A stretch of DNA of 64,000 bases from Tautonia rosea (GCF_012958305.1 NZ_JABBYO010000007.1:248001-312000), one strand, 5' to 3'; shown: positions 45,943-55,504, counted from the stretch's first letter. The notes: generated from the sequence alone by a model not told the origin. Numbers and translations: made by a program.

Positions 45943-48633
45943 TCAGCGGATCGTGAGGAAGTCGGAGTGGTTCATCAGCACATGGACGAGGTTTTGCCGG
46001 GCGCGCTGATGGGGGTCGGTCGAGGGGGGTACGGCACTTTCGGGGCCGCTTTCGAAGGGGGTGAGGGCTTCGGCGTCGGCGAGCCGATCGGGCTGCGTCT
46101 GGAGGTAGTTCAGGCAGGCGTCGCGTTCCTCGGGGCTTGGGGCGCGGCCGAGAACCTGCTCGAAGGCGAGGGCGATGAAGGAAGGGTCGGTGTTCTCGCT
46201 CAACTCCTCCGAGAGCTTGCCGGCGAGGAGCCGGGCCTGGCCGAGGGTCAACGAACTGTTCGAGAGCGCAAGCGCCTGCTGAGGCGCGACGCTCACGTCG
46301 CGACGGTAGCAGGAGGTGACGTTGGCCGAGTCGAAGAGTTTTAGGAACGTGGACCGCTTTTCCTTGGCGTGTCGGAAATAGAGACTTCGGCGCGGGGTGT
46401 CAAGGGCCGACTCGGGAGCAAGGTCGGGTCCGCCGAGTGTGGGGTCGAGCGATCCGGCAACCCGGAGCACGTTATCGCGGACCAATTCCGATTCCATCCG
46501 ACGGGGGTTCATGCGCCAGAGGAATCGGTTTTGGGAGTCGATGCGTGTGTTCGGGTGGTCGGGGTCGGACCAGGACTGCATCCGATAGGCTTGCGAGGTG
46601 ACGATCAGGCGATGCAGATGCTTGAGGCTCCACCCGGATTCGATCAGCTCGACGGCAAGCCAGTCGAGCAGCTCGGGATGCGAGGGGGCAGACCCGTTGA
46701 TGCCGAAGTCGAAGACGGACTCGACGAGCGGTTCGCCAAAGTGGCGCATCCAGATGTGATTGACCGCAACGCGAGCTGTGAGAGGGTTATGCCGATCGGT
46801 GATCCAATGGGCCAGGGCAAGACGCCTGCCGGTGCTGGTCGCGGGTCGTACGGGACCGAATGGGGAGTAAGAGGAGGGCAATGGGCCGTCGAGGGCCCTG
46901 GCGGCCTCGTCGGCGGCGTTGATTGCGTTGGTGAGTGTCTTCTCGGCAGCGGTGACGGCCTGGGCGGTCTTGGGGTCGTCTTCGGACAGTGCGGCACGGG
47001 CGTCGGCGAGTGCCTTTTCGGCGAGGAACTTGTCGCGTTCGGCCCGAGCCAGGGTGGCTCGACGTTCGGACAGGCCAGCACGGATGGTCAACAGTTCAAT
47101 CTGGCGAGTGTCGGGGTCGTTTGCGTATCGGGCGTCGTCGGCTGCGAGGCGAGCCTCGACGGCGTCGAGGTCGGCCAGGGCGGCTTTCAGCCCTTGTTCG
47201 GAGAGCCGGAGGGGGGAGAGGGGAGCCTCCGAGGTTTCAGGATTCTCTTCGGCAGAATCGGCCTGTACCTGCTCCAGCGCCGTCCGAGCGGTTTCGACGG
47301 CAGCTCTCGCGCTGTCGAGCGTTTCGCGGCGCACGTGATCGCGGAGACCAGGATAAAAGGCGGTCGATGGTAACGAAACGGAGGAGATTTCAGGACCCTC
47401 GCCAAACATCCGAGGGATGGCGGGTTCGAGGCGGCGGCTCTCGACCGGCATCGATTCCTCGCCACGCTCGAACAGATAGGTGGGGCGGTCAGCGTGAGCG
47501 TCGAAGACGCGGACGAGGCCGTCTTTCGAGGTATCAGGCTGGCCGGGGATGGGGTCGGTGGCGATCTCATGAGGTTCGAAGAGGGCTCGAAAACGGTAGT
47601 AGTCGACCTGGGGGATGGGGTCGTACTTGTGATCGTGGCACTTGGCGCAATTGATCGTCAGGCCGAGGAAGGCCTTGCCGGTGTGCTCGACGGTGGCGTC
47701 GAGCCAGATGTTGCGGTTGAACTTGTACCAATTGCGGACGAGGAAGCCGGTGGCGCGGAGGGTATCGGGGTCGTCGGGGGCGATCTCGTCGGCGGCGAGC
47801 ATGGCCTGGACCATCTGGTCGTAGCCGAGGTCGTCGTTGAGCGATTCGACGATCCAGTCGCGCCATCGCCAGATGTGCGGCTGGCTTTCGCGGACTTCCT
47901 GGCCGTAGCCGTCCCAGTCGCTGTAGCGCCAGACGTCCATCCAGTGACGGCCCCAGCGTTCGCCGTAATGGGGGCTGTCGAGGAGGCGATCGACGGCGCG
48001 ATCGTAGGCATCGGGGCTCGGGTCGGTGAGGAAGGCGAGCAACTCGTCTCGGGCCGGTGCCAGGCCGGTCAGGTCAAGCGCAAGGCGGCGGAGCAAGAGG
48101 GCGGGGTCGGCCTCGGGCAAGGGGGAGAGACCAAGGCGCTGATGCTCTGCGGCAAGAAAGGCGTCAATTGGGTTCGATCCCCATTTTGGGGAGGGGGCGT
48201 CGGGCACCTCGGGCCGGACGGGGGCCTGGAAGGCCCAGTGATCCATCGGGTCTTGCTGGGGGGCTTCATCGTCCGGGGCGGGGGCCCCAGAGGCGATCCA
48301 GGAACGAAGGTGAGCGATCTGCTCGTCGGTAAGTGGTTCGCCCTCGGGGGGCATCCGGAGACCGTCCTCGGTGGTGAGGACGTGGAGGAGGTAGCTCTCC
48401 TCGACGTTGCCCGGTTCAATGACCGGGCCGGCGTTGCTCCCGACCAGCATCAGCGCGACCGTATCGAGCCTTAGCTCGGCTTCTTGCTTCAGGGCACCGT
48501 GGCAGGAGTAACACCGTGCGGTCAGCACTGGCTTGATGTCGCGGAGGTAATCAACCTCGACCTCGTCCGCTCCTGCCAGGGGCGGCATCAAGAGCCCGGT
48601 CAGAATGACCACAGCCGAGAGACGCAACACCAT
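45943..48633 (-). CDS. PSD1-type cytochrome protein (DUF1549/DUF1553)
   Basis: 896 residues. Signal peptide (RLSAVVILTGLLMPPLAGA). Planctomycete cytochrome c domain with CYSCHG (about residue 42) and MPPEGEPLT. The DUF1549 domain (about 130-330) has LRRLALDLTGLAP, WGRHWMDVWRYSD and a second heme-like site INCAKCHDHKYDPI. An Ala/Glu-rich coiled coil lies at about 440-560. The DUF1553 domain has NHIWMRHFGEPLVESVFDFG and RRSLYFRHAKEKR. GGAGG lies nine bases before the ATG at 48633, which fixes the start; longer in-frame extensions are spurious. It is the first gene of the pair with DUF1501. Confidence 0.93.
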   Translation of the reverse strand: MVLRLSAVVILTGLLMPPLAGADEVEVDYLRDIKPVLTARCYSCHGALKQEAELRLDTVALMLVGSNAGPVIEPGNVEESYLLHVLTTEDGLRMPPEGEPLTDEQIAHLRSWIASGAPAPDDEAPQQDPMDHWAFQAPVRPEVPDAPSPKWGSNPIDAFLAAEHQRLGLSPLPEADPALLLRRLALDLTGLAPARDELLAFLTDPSPDAYDRAVDRLLDSPHYGERWGRHWMDVWRYSDWDGYGQEVRESQPHIWRWRDWIVESLNDDLGYDQMVQAMLAADEIAPDDPDTLRATGFLVRNWYKFNRNIWLDATVEHTGKAFLGLTINCAKCHDHKYDPIPQVDYYRFRALFEPHEIATDPIPGQPDTSKDGLVRVFDAHADRPTYLFERGEESMPVESRRLEPAIPRMFGEGPEISSVSLPSTAFYPGLRDHVRRETLDSARAAVETARTALEQVQADSAEENPETSEAPLSPLRLSEQGLKAALADLDAVEARLAADDARYANDPDTRQIELLTIRAGLSERRATLARAERDKFLAEKALADARAALSEDDPKTAQAVTAAEKTLTNAINAADEAARALDGPLPSSYSPFGPVRPATSTGRRLALAHWITDRHNPLTARVAVNHIWMRHFGEPLVESVFDFGINGSAPSHPELLDWLAVELIESGWSLKHLHRLIVTSQAYRMQSWSDPDHPNTRIDSQNRFLWRMNPRRMESELVRDNVLRVAGSLDPTLGGPDLAPESALDTPRRSLYFRHAKEKRSTFLKLFDSANVTSCYRRDVSVAPQQALALSNSSLTLGQARLLAGKLSEELSENTDPSFIALAFEQVLGRAPSPEERDACLNYLQTQPDRLADAEALTPFESGPESAVPPSTDPHQRARQNLVHVLMNHSDFLTIR

Positions 48634-49085
48634 TCGCTCTGCCTCCGGAGAGGAATTCGGATGGCCAGTGGGCCAGTACCTCCGGTCTGTCCGCATGGGT
48701 GGACAACAATTGTTAACATTACCGCACGATCGGCTGGGGGCACAAGTCGCGATCGAGTTGCGCCAAGGAGCGTTCAGGCCGCTTTCGGTTCGTGACAGCC
48801 CCGTCCCGAACCGAAAGCCTGTCGATTCGCTCGCTTGAATCGGGTGAACGAGATAGCGTCTTGGGGATGCGCGCCGACGACTCGGTTCCTGGACGGGATT
48901 GGGAGGTTCTTGGTGACGGTGTGCGTCCGGAAGCGATGCACGGAGTATCGACGCGGGGTCAGGTCGGTTGAGGGCGAGGAAGGAGAGAGGACAGGACGGG
49001 AGGTGCCGCGGCGAAGGGTAGGAGCTGGTGGGGGCACCGACTCCGGACACTCGAAGGGCCGGAGTCGGTGGGCGGATTGCGAGGA
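48634..49085. other. Intergenic region upstream of the PSD1 gene
   Basis: 452 bases with no supported gene. It holds the PSD1 promoter region, including an A/T-rich palindrome AACAATTGTT near 48706, and the terminator hairpin of the DUF4198 gene at 49035-49070. Confidence 0.45.
49035..49070 (-). terminator. Perfect 12-bp hairpin after the DUF4198 gene
   Basis: CACCGACTCCGG (49035-49046) and CCGGAGTCGGTG (49059-49070) pair perfectly around a 12-base loop, 16 bases downstream of the DUF4198 stop. It closes the metal-related minus-strand block. No T-run follows, as with the hairpin at 44390. Confidence 0.7.
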
Positions 49086-49904
49086 TTATTCGTCGGCGGC
49101 AACTGGGATGGTGAACGAAGCCAGGAAGGATTCGGTGTCGTACGAGTCTCGTTGGTCTTCCGGAGCCTCGGCTCGGTGCGAGGCTTGCAAAACCCACGTA
49201 CCCGGCTCGAAAAGGTCGAGGGCGACCCGACCTTCCTCATCGGTCACGGCGGAGAGTTCGGGGCTGCCGTCGGGGTTCAGTGAGGTGCTGGCGGCGAAGA
49301 CGTTCACTCCGGCCAGAGGCTTCCCCTGGAACAGGACCCGGGCCCGTACCGGTTCATCGAGTGAGAACCCCTTCATGCCTGGAGTCGAATCGAGAACGAT
49401 TTCCAGTGCATGGCCCAGGGGAGGGCATGCTGCAACGCTCTCGGAACTGCCGGAGAGGATCAGGGCCTTGCCGAACTGGCTGCTTCGGGCCGAGAGGTTG
49501 ATCTGGGCGCCTTCGGGGAGTTTCAGCTCACTTTTGGGGCCGCGAGCATGGACTCGTTTCCCGGAGGCCTCGGTGTACATGGTGAAGACCGACGGGGCTC
49601 GCACAACGGTCACCTGATGGAGGCCCGTCTCGTCAAGGACGATCTCGTTGGCTTGAAAGGAACGATCGTCACGCTTGAGCGGAACGACGGTGCCGCTTGG
49701 CGAGTGAAGTTGGTACTGCTCCAGATCGTTCCCTGAGACGAGTTCATCGACCGGGAGGCGATGTCCCCAGGCGAGGAAGACGGTGACTTTTCCACCCGGT
49801 GTCGTGGCCGGGTTATTGGCGATCACGGCGATGGAATGGGCCTGGGCCGATCCGGAGATCAGAAGAAAGAGGCTCAGGGTGAGCAGGGAACGTCGAGCGT
49901 GCAT
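49086..49904 (-). CDS. DUF4198 exported protein, likely metal-related
   Basis: 272 residues. Signal peptide (RRSLLTLSLFLLISGSAQA). The mature protein starts AHSIAVIANNPATTPGGKVTVFLAWGHRLPVDE, and the LPVDELVSG and ETGLHQVTVVRAP segments are typical of DUF4198. A second Ig-like domain (about 170-260, GKPLAGVNVFAAS...TDEEGRVALDLFEPGTWVLQASH) follows, as in the family. DUF4198 proteins are periplasmic and often linked to nickel/cobalt or other transition-metal uptake. Here it ends a block that starts at a Fur/Zur-type regulator, which supports a metal role (inference). Confidence 0.85.
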   Translation of the reverse strand: MHARRSLLTLSLFLLISGSAQAHSIAVIANNPATTPGGKVTVFLAWGHRLPVDELVSGNDLEQYQLHSPSGTVVPLKRDDRSFQANEIVLDETGLHQVTVVRAPSVFTMYTEASGKRVHARGPKSELKLPEGAQINLSARSSQFGKALILSGSSESVAACPPLGHALEIVLDSTPGMKGFSLDEPVRARVLFQGKPLAGVNVFAASTSLNPDGSPELSAVTDEEGRVALDLFEPGTWVLQASHRAEAPEDQRDSYDTESFLASFTIPVAADE

Positions 49905-49980
49905 GATTCGGAGTCCTTCATTGAAGTGGGTTGAGACGTTTAGGGAATCATCCGGTAGGAATCATAGGAACAACCCTCGA

Positions 49981-51117
49981 TCATTCTGCGTTTCCGAGGG
50001 TGCTCCGACTCATCGGAGAAGCGATCGGGTCGAAGTTGGGGTTGATGGCGAGTGCTTGCTTCAGGAGACGACGGGCGTCGTCGGTCTGACCGCGAGCATG
50101 AGCGATCATGCCGGCGTGAAAGAGGATCAACGGGTTCTGGGTGCCGACCTTGAGGGCCTCGTCAAGGATTTCGGCAGCCCGGTCGTGCTCACCCTTGCAG
50201 TACAAGATCCAGGCCAGGGTATCGCGGGATTCCGTGTTCGGGCCGTCCGCAAAGGCGGCTTCGGCGATCGCGAGCGCCGTATCGAATTCACGTCCGGCAT
50301 CGGCTAGTGCGAGCGCGAGGTCTCGGCGATGCTTTGGAGCATTTTCGGCCTGAGCGATCAGCCGATTGAGCAGTGCCTGGGCGGAGCGGTCATCCCCTCG
50401 AGCGAGGGCGAACGCAGCCAGATCGCGAAGGGTTGCGGGGTCATTGGCGCGGCCGACAATGGACCGGAAGGTCCGCTCGGCGCGGCGATCGTCACCCTCG
50501 GAGGCGAAGAGTTGAGCCATGCCCGCGGTCGCCGGGCCGGCAAACATACGTGGGTCGTTCTCGTCGTGTGGGATGCCCAACTCGTGCATCTTCATGTGAG
50601 CGGTTGAAACAAATGTGATCGCCGCTCGAAACTGGTCACGGGCTAGGTCGGTTCGACCGTAACGCAGGGCGAGTCGTCCGTAATCAGAGTGGAGGCGGGC
50701 CAGCGTGTTCGCGCCATCGAGCGATTCGGGCGAGGCAATCGTCTTGGTTTCGGCGGCGACTGCCTGGGCCATGAGGTTGAGCGATTGATCGATCTGGCCC
50801 CTGGCCTCGGCGATCTTCGCCAGAGCTTCCAGACGAGCGGATTCGTTGCCCGAGGCGTTCGGTGATTCAAGAGCGGCTGCTGCCTCGTCGTACCGGCCGA
50901 GACCGATCAAGGCGAGACCCCGCAACAGCGAAGCGTCGGGGGCCTGAAGGTCGATCGCTTCCAGGGCATCGTGAAAGCGGCATTGCTCGATCAAGGTCGC
51001 CGGAGTTTCGACCGGAGGCTCTGTGGTTTGGGCGATGATCGGAGCCAGGCAGGCAAGAATCGCCGCCAGGGCAATGGCAATGGAGAGACGAGTTGGAAGG
51101 TCGAAGTGCAAGAGCAT
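49981..51117 (-). CDS. Exported TPR protein linked to the ABC system
   Basis: 378 residues. Signal or anchor at the N-terminus (RLSIAIALAAILACLAPIIA). The LACL segment could be a lipobox, though it is not a strict one. Most of the protein is helix-turn-helix TPR-like repeats (LRGLALIGLGRYDEAAAALE, LAWILYCKGEHDRAAEILDEAL, FHAGMIAHARGQTDDARRLLKQAL). It probably serves as a periplasmic scaffold. The ATG at 51117 lies 36 bases downstream of the permease stop; longer frames overlap the permease gene and are rejected. Confidence 0.8.
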   Translation of the reverse strand: MLLHFDLPTRLSIAIALAAILACLAPIIAQTTEPPVETPATLIEQCRFHDALEAIDLQAPDASLLRGLALIGLGRYDEAAAALESPNASGNESARLEALAKIAEARGQIDQSLNLMAQAVAAETKTIASPESLDGANTLARLHSDYGRLALRYGRTDLARDQFRAAITFVSTAHMKMHELGIPHDENDPRMFAGPATAGMAQLFASEGDDRRAERTFRSIVGRANDPATLRDLAAFALARGDDRSAQALLNRLIAQAENAPKHRRDLALALADAGREFDTALAIAEAAFADGPNTESRDTLAWILYCKGEHDRAAEILDEALKVGTQNPLILFHAGMIAHARGQTDDARRLLKQALAINPNFDPIASPMSRSTLGNAE

Positions 51118-51152
51118 GAGCGTGATGACTCCTTGTTGAACAAGAACTGAGG

Positions 51153-52562
51153 TCAGGACACCACCGTGAACCGGCGAAGCAAGGGAACACTGATTGCTGC
51201 CAGGGCAGCCGCGGGAATGACAAGTCCGATCAGACCGATCGTCACGCGCTCGGTCACCTGAGAGATTGGTTCTTCTTCGTAGGTGAATGTTGGAATGCGT
51301 TCGAGTTCGTCGGCCTGGATGGGTTGGGCTCGAAGAATCAAGGGGTGGAAATACGCACGCCATTGCGCGTGGAACGATTCCACCTGACTCATGAAGTGGC
51401 GGTAGCGAGCGGAGCCGGTCCCCGCCGCGTCCTGCAGTGCCTCGAACGCAGCAATGGCCGGCGAAAGGAATCGGAGACGATCGACGAGCGTTTGTTGACG
51501 ACGGAGCTGATTTTCAAAGTGATCGAGTGTCTCGGCGATGCTGCGCTCGATGGCATTCTGAGTGGCAAGTGACTGAATGGCGAACTCGGAGTAATCGGCC
51601 TCGGCACCAACCAGTTCGGGGTGATCTTCGAAGTAGCGGGCTTTCAGCCGGGTCCCTTCAGTCTGAGCCTCGTTCGAGGCATTGCGAATCGCCTGAACCA
51701 GCTCGACCCGAGACGGTACCGGATAGGTTGCTCGGACAAGCACGTTCACCAGGGCGGGGACGACCGCGACTAGCAAGAGCCAGGTACCGGCCAGAGCGAC
51801 CGCGTTAGTTGCCGAGCTTCTCCCGAGCGCATTGATGGCCACAGCGAGGGCAAACCAGAAGGCGCCATACGACACGACGATCGCAAGCCAGAGGGCAAGT
51901 CTTGATGTGAAATCGCCTTCCGCCGCGTCTTGCCCTGAGAGAGCTATACTTCCGATCGAAACGACGATTGCCAGCCCAACGACCGCGATGGCTCGGGTCA
52001 ACACCTTTCCCGCGACCAGAGTTCGCAGTCGGAGCGGCTGGGAAAGCAGCAGGACGAGCGTTCCCTGTTCTTTTTCGTTGGAGAGCAGGTTATAGCTGAG
52101 CGCGAGAATGATCAGAGGATATAACGTGATGATCACAAAGCCGAGGTCGAATCGTCCGGTGAGTAAATGCACTGGATTCTCGATCTCGTCTGCGGCGGCG
52201 AACGATTGGCGTCCTTCAGTCGAGACCTTCACATATGAAGGGTAAAGGTCAGATTGGCCGATCACAAAGGCCGCCAGCGGTCCGGAGGGCAAGGCAGCGT
52301 ATCGAGCACCAAGTGAGGTGCCGACCTGATCTGCAGGCACACCAGTACCCGATCCGGGCGAGCCGAGACGCTCGCGGAGTTGCCTGTAACGCTCCTGCTC
52401 CTCGGCAGCGATGCCATCGCGGGTCGATTGCTGAAATGCCACCCAGGACGCTCCGTTCGCGACTCCGTAGGCGACAATTGCCACCAGCACAAGGGAAACG
52501 GCGATTAGCGTCCGATCGGCGATCAGCAGACGCGCCTCGTGTTGAGCAATGCGAAGAACCAT
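51153..52562 (-). CDS. ABC-2 type permease, DUF3526 (second)
   Basis: 469 residues. An N-terminal membrane helix is followed by a large extracytoplasmic domain (about 45-140). A cluster of helices with LLSNEKEQGTLVLLLSQPLRLRTLVAGK comes next, the cytoplasmic coupling segment typical of ABC-2 permeases. A second soluble domain and a last helix near the C-terminus complete it. This layout is that of DUF3526 permeases, which come in pairs with one ATPase. It lies 20 bases after the sister permease. Confidence 0.87.
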   Translation of the reverse strand: MVLRIAQHEARLLIADRTLIAVSLVLVAIVAYGVANGASWVAFQQSTRDGIAAEEQERYRQLRERLGSPGSGTGVPADQVGTSLGARYAALPSGPLAAFVIGQSDLYPSYVKVSTEGRQSFAAADEIENPVHLLTGRFDLGFVIITLYPLIILALSYNLLSNEKEQGTLVLLLSQPLRLRTLVAGKVLTRAIAVVGLAIVVSIGSIALSGQDAAEGDFTSRLALWLAIVVSYGAFWFALAVAINALGRSSATNAVALAGTWLLLVAVVPALVNVLVRATYPVPSRVELVQAIRNASNEAQTEGTRLKARYFEDHPELVGAEADYSEFAIQSLATQNAIERSIAETLDHFENQLRRQQTLVDRLRFLSPAIAAFEALQDAAGTGSARYRHFMSQVESFHAQWRAYFHPLILRAQPIQADELERIPTFTYEEEPISQVTERVTIGLIGLVIPAAALAAISVPLLRRFTVVS

Positions 52563-52582
52563 TCAAGCAATCCTCTGATGGG

Positions 52583-53998
52583 TCAATCAGCGCGGAGCGA
52601 ACGGGCCGATCGGTTCAGCAGTTCGATCGAGAGAGCAAGCCAGAAGATTAGGGCCAGGCATGCGAATGCCTGTCGAAAGAGGACCGAGCCGATTTCGGGC
52701 ATCTCGTAACGAAATAAAGGCATGGATTCCCAGAGTTCCGGACCGGCCTGGTACATGAATCCGAGGTCGGCGCCGTTGATTTCCAGGTCCTTGTTCAAGG
52801 TTCGGACAATGATGCGTCGATGGGTCTCAGCGGCCTCGCTAAACTCGTGATATTGCGACGTGTCAGTGCCGGCCAGGCCCATGGAAAGTTCGCGAATGGC
52901 CAGGGTGGGCAAGACAAATCCAAGCCCCTTCCGAAGTGCGTTCTGCAACCAAAAGCGTTCCCAAAGGGTGTCGTGGTGGCGGTCGAAGACGGCGTTGCCG
53001 TACTCCTCGCTGGCCTGGAGGGCGATACCTTGAAAGTTGACGGGCAGGTCTTCCACGAAGTCGACGTCGTATTGCGTAAGGAGATCTTCTTCGAGACGAC
53101 GAAGACGCTCGTCTGCGGGATCGTGACCGTCGATTCCCTGCCGAATATCTCGATCAATCGCCGCGTGGAATTCGAGCGAGGAGGGAGTTGGGAGCCAGCG
53201 GCGAGAGAGGTCGGTTGCCAATCGGGGCGCGATCATCGTATTGACGATCCAGAAGGCGAGCAGAGTGATTAAGGCTGCCCGCGACGATCGAGCCCGAGCC
53301 GAGACGGTCAGCGAAAGCAGCAAGAAGATACCCAGATACACGAGATACCCGGTTGCCATCGCCAGAGCATGCGGCCATGTTTTCTCGGCGTCGGGGCCGC
53401 TTTGGATGAGGAGGTAGACCCCGATTGCCACGGCGGGCACGGCGATCAATCCCAGGCTGACCGCCAGCCCTAGTGCCTTGCCGGCGACCAGTTGACCGGG
53501 CTGGACGCCTAGGCTCAAGACCTGGCGGAGTGTACCTTGCTCGCGTTCGGCGGCGATGCTCGGAAAGGTCAGGACGACGATGAGCAAAGGCATCAAGAAC
53601 TGAAGCACCGCCGCCGCGGTTAGTTCCCCAAAGCGTTGCAGCGCCGTGGCATCTCGAGCCGGACGATGCTGGAGGTCGTTCCGTTGGTGAGCTTCCAGGT
53701 AGACGGAAACACCGGTGTAGGGGTCGATCCCCGGATCAACGAATGCGAGGGGAAGTTTAGGTTTGAAGAGATAGAGCCCGTAGTGGGCCGCAGCATGGGG
53801 GTTCTTCTCTTCCTGACACTCGAAGTGCTCTCGGGCCTCGGCCTGGGCGCGGGTGTGCTCCTCGCTGACGTCTCTCCAGGATCGCCAGCCCACAGCCGTG
53901 GCGCCGATCAGAAGCACCGCGATGATCGCCGCAGAGGCTCGGAAGCGGCCGTCACGGAGTTGTTCGGTCAGTTCCTTTCGGGCAATTCGGACAATCAT
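52583..53998 (-). CDS. ABC-2 type permease, DUF3526 (first)
   Basis: 471 residues, same layout as the following permease: an N-terminal helix (ASAAIIAVLLIGATAVGW), an extracytoplasmic domain, then FPSIAAEREQGTLRQVLSLGVQPGQLVAGKAL as coupling motif, a helix cluster, a second soluble domain and a C-terminal helix. The two permeases are clearly diverged paralogues. It starts 33 bases after the ATPase stop, so the three form one transporter operon. Direction and substrate are not known from sequence. Confidence 0.88.
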   Translation of the reverse strand: MIVRIARKELTEQLRDGRFRASAAIIAVLLIGATAVGWRSWRDVSEEHTRAQAEAREHFECQEEKNPHAAAHYGLYLFKPKLPLAFVDPGIDPYTGVSVYLEAHQRNDLQHRPARDATALQRFGELTAAAVLQFLMPLLIVVLTFPSIAAEREQGTLRQVLSLGVQPGQLVAGKALGLAVSLGLIAVPAVAIGVYLLIQSGPDAEKTWPHALAMATGYLVYLGIFLLLSLTVSARARSSRAALITLLAFWIVNTMIAPRLATDLSRRWLPTPSSLEFHAAIDRDIRQGIDGHDPADERLRRLEEDLLTQYDVDFVEDLPVNFQGIALQASEEYGNAVFDRHHDTLWERFWLQNALRKGLGFVLPTLAIRELSMGLAGTDTSQYHEFSEAAETHRRIIVRTLNKDLEINGADLGFMYQAGPELWESMPLFRYEMPEIGSVLFRQAFACLALIFWLALSIELLNRSARSLRAD

Positions 53999-54031
53999 TG
54001 AGTGAATTCCTTATGATATTTCTATTGAAAA

Positions 54032-54736
54032 TCAATCATGCATATGTTCAAGATAAATTCGTTCCAGGTCTGCGTGGCCGACCTCGGCGGTGTCGAGGGC
54101 GGCGACGAGGTGGCCGTGTTTCATAATGCCAACCCGGGTGCCGGTTTCCTTGGCCCGGAACAGGTCGTGAGTGGCCATCAGGATGGCCACTCCCTGTTCG
54201 CGGAGCATCAGGAGGAGGTCGGAGAACTCGTTCGACGCCTTGGGATCGAGCCCGGAGGTCGGTTCGTCGAGCAGCAAGCCCCTGGCTCTCTTGGCAATCG
54301 CCACGGCGATACCGACTTTCTGCCGCATCCCTTTCGAGTATGTGCGTACCCGGCGTCGAGCGGCATCCTCGGGCAAGCCAGCCTGGCGAAGAAAGCCAAG
54401 GAATTCGTCGTTTGAATAAGACGAATGCCCGGCCAGGGCCGCAAAGTAGGAAAGGTTTTCGAGGCCCGTCAGGTTTCCGTAGAGCATGACCTGTTCGGGA
54501 ATGTAGGCGAGGTGCTTCTTCGTCTCCAGCGGATGTTCGGCCACGTCCAGGCCATTGATTTTCGCCGAGCCGGATGTGCGAGGAATGAAGTCGAGAAAGA
54601 GGTTGATCGTCGTGGTTTTCCCTGCGCCGTTGGCGCCGAGCAGACAGTAGACTTCTCCGGGACGCACCGTGAGATTCAGGTGATCCAGGGCTGTGTGAGA
54701 GCCATAGGCTTTTGTCAGATCGGACGCCTCAAGCAT
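54032..54736 (-). CDS. ABC transporter ATP-binding protein
   Basis: 234 residues. Walker A GANGAGKTT, Q-loop region AYIPEQVMLYGNLTGLENL, signature variant YSKGMRQKVGIA, Walker B GLLLDEPTSGLD, H-loop ATHDLF. It powers the two DUF3526 permeases encoded immediately downstream. The ATG at 54736 places the first residues (MLEASDLTKAYG) exactly at the usual start of the fold; longer frames add an Arg-rich extension. Confidence 0.93.
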   Translation of the reverse strand: MLEASDLTKAYGSHTALDHLNLTVRPGEVYCLLGANGAGKTTTINLFLDFIPRTSGSAKINGLDVAEHPLETKKHLAYIPEQVMLYGNLTGLENLSYFAALAGHSSYSNDEFLGFLRQAGLPEDAARRRVRTYSKGMRQKVGIAVAIAKRARGLLLDEPTSGLDPKASNEFSDLLLMLREQGVAILMATHDLFRAKETGTRVGIMKHGHLVAALDTAEVGHADLERIYLEHMHD

Positions 54737-55090
54737 AGGAAGTGAACCTCTCCGAATCAGAATTGCACGATGGAAAGCAGTCGAACCCATGACCAGTGTG
54801 GTCGGGCACGTTTGCTCGGAGTTCTCGAATCAGCTCGGTGGCGAAGCTCAACACGGTTTTTTGGCGAGTGGGCACCTGAACCGTATCAAGGCATCAGTCA
54901 TCGACATTACCCGTTCTCGACTCTGCGCACGGTCAGAGGTCCTGTCCGGAATCGGAAGGAACCTTGCCCAACGCCTCGACCGAGCGGAGCGTCTGTCGGA
55001 TGGAATGCAATGGTCCGTCTGGCCGATCGGCTGGGTTCGATCGAATGCGTTCGGAACGCCGATCCCACTCCAATCGCTGCTCCGGGGTGT
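54737..55090. other. Intergenic region upstream of the ABC operon
   Basis: 354 bases that should hold the ABC operon promoter. I see no clear -35/-10 pair, no Fur/Zur-type palindrome and no gene. Confidence 0.4.
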
Positions 55091-55414
55091 TCAGGAAGCG
55101 TTCGGCGGGCCTCGAGGAGGATGTGGTTGTGAACGCTCGGTCGAGTCAGGTGAGGTGGGGCCAACAGATGAGTGTGGCCGAGTGACCGAGCTCTCGTGTC
55201 GAGGGCCCGCTTCGGCGGTCAGTTGGGGTTGGGCGAAGAGTTGGCAGAGGGTGCACTCGTCGTGTGCCGCGGCAAGGCTTCCGTGATCGTTGGTGGAGGT
55301 GTCATGGTCGTGTTCGAATCCTGGAAGGAGGTGGAGTCCCGGTCCGCCGGCCAGTAGGGCCGAGGACGCAATCGCTATCCAGGTCAGTCCGATCACGGTC
55401 GGGAGCTGATGCAT
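55091..55414 (-). CDS. Small His/Cys-rich exported protein (DUF2946-like)
   Basis: 107 residues. A hydrophobic N-terminal segment (VIGLTWIAIASSALLAGG) is followed by a metal-binding-looking stretch HDHD...NDHG...AAHDECTLCQLFAQ, resembling small DUF2946 proteins associated with metal handling. The C-terminal half is Ser/Pro-rich and probably disordered. The ATG at 55414 is preferred over a GTG six bases earlier. Its place between the ABC operon and the CobW operon supports a metal-binding role in the envelope (inference). Confidence 0.65.
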   Translation of the reverse strand: MHQLPTVIGLTWIAIASSALLAGGPGLHLLPGFEHDHDTSTNDHGSLAAAHDECTLCQLFAQPQLTAEAGPRHESSVTRPHSSVGPTSPDSTERSQPHPPRGPPNAS

Positions 55415-55471
55415 TGGCACGCGGAACGCTCAGAGGAATGATCAGGGAGTATTACGAATTTACCAAGCGAC

Positions 55472-55504
55472 ACACCGGATTCCCAAGAGAAAACCCGGTG
55501 TTTT
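55472..55504. other. Hairpin downstream of the WD40 gene
   Basis: ACACCGG (55472-55478) pairs with CCGGTGT (55495-55501), followed by TTT on the plus strand. It lies about 95 bases past the WD40 stop. Its T-run is on the strand opposite to the genes on both sides, so its role as a terminator is doubtful. Confidence 0.3.

Noticed and set aside
44836-46344. Plus-strand open frame of 502 codons
   Set aside because: Antisense to the DUF1501 and PSD1 genes, both with strong motifs.
54025-54035. TTGAAAATCAA palindrome as a second Zur site
   Set aside because: It overlaps the stop codon of the ABC ATPase gene, is short and lacks the TGATAAT pattern.
55441-55475. A/T-rich stretch with GTAATACTCCCTGATCATT as a Zur box for the small His/Cys protein
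   Set aside because: Only weak symmetry and poor match to the box at 59100-59118.
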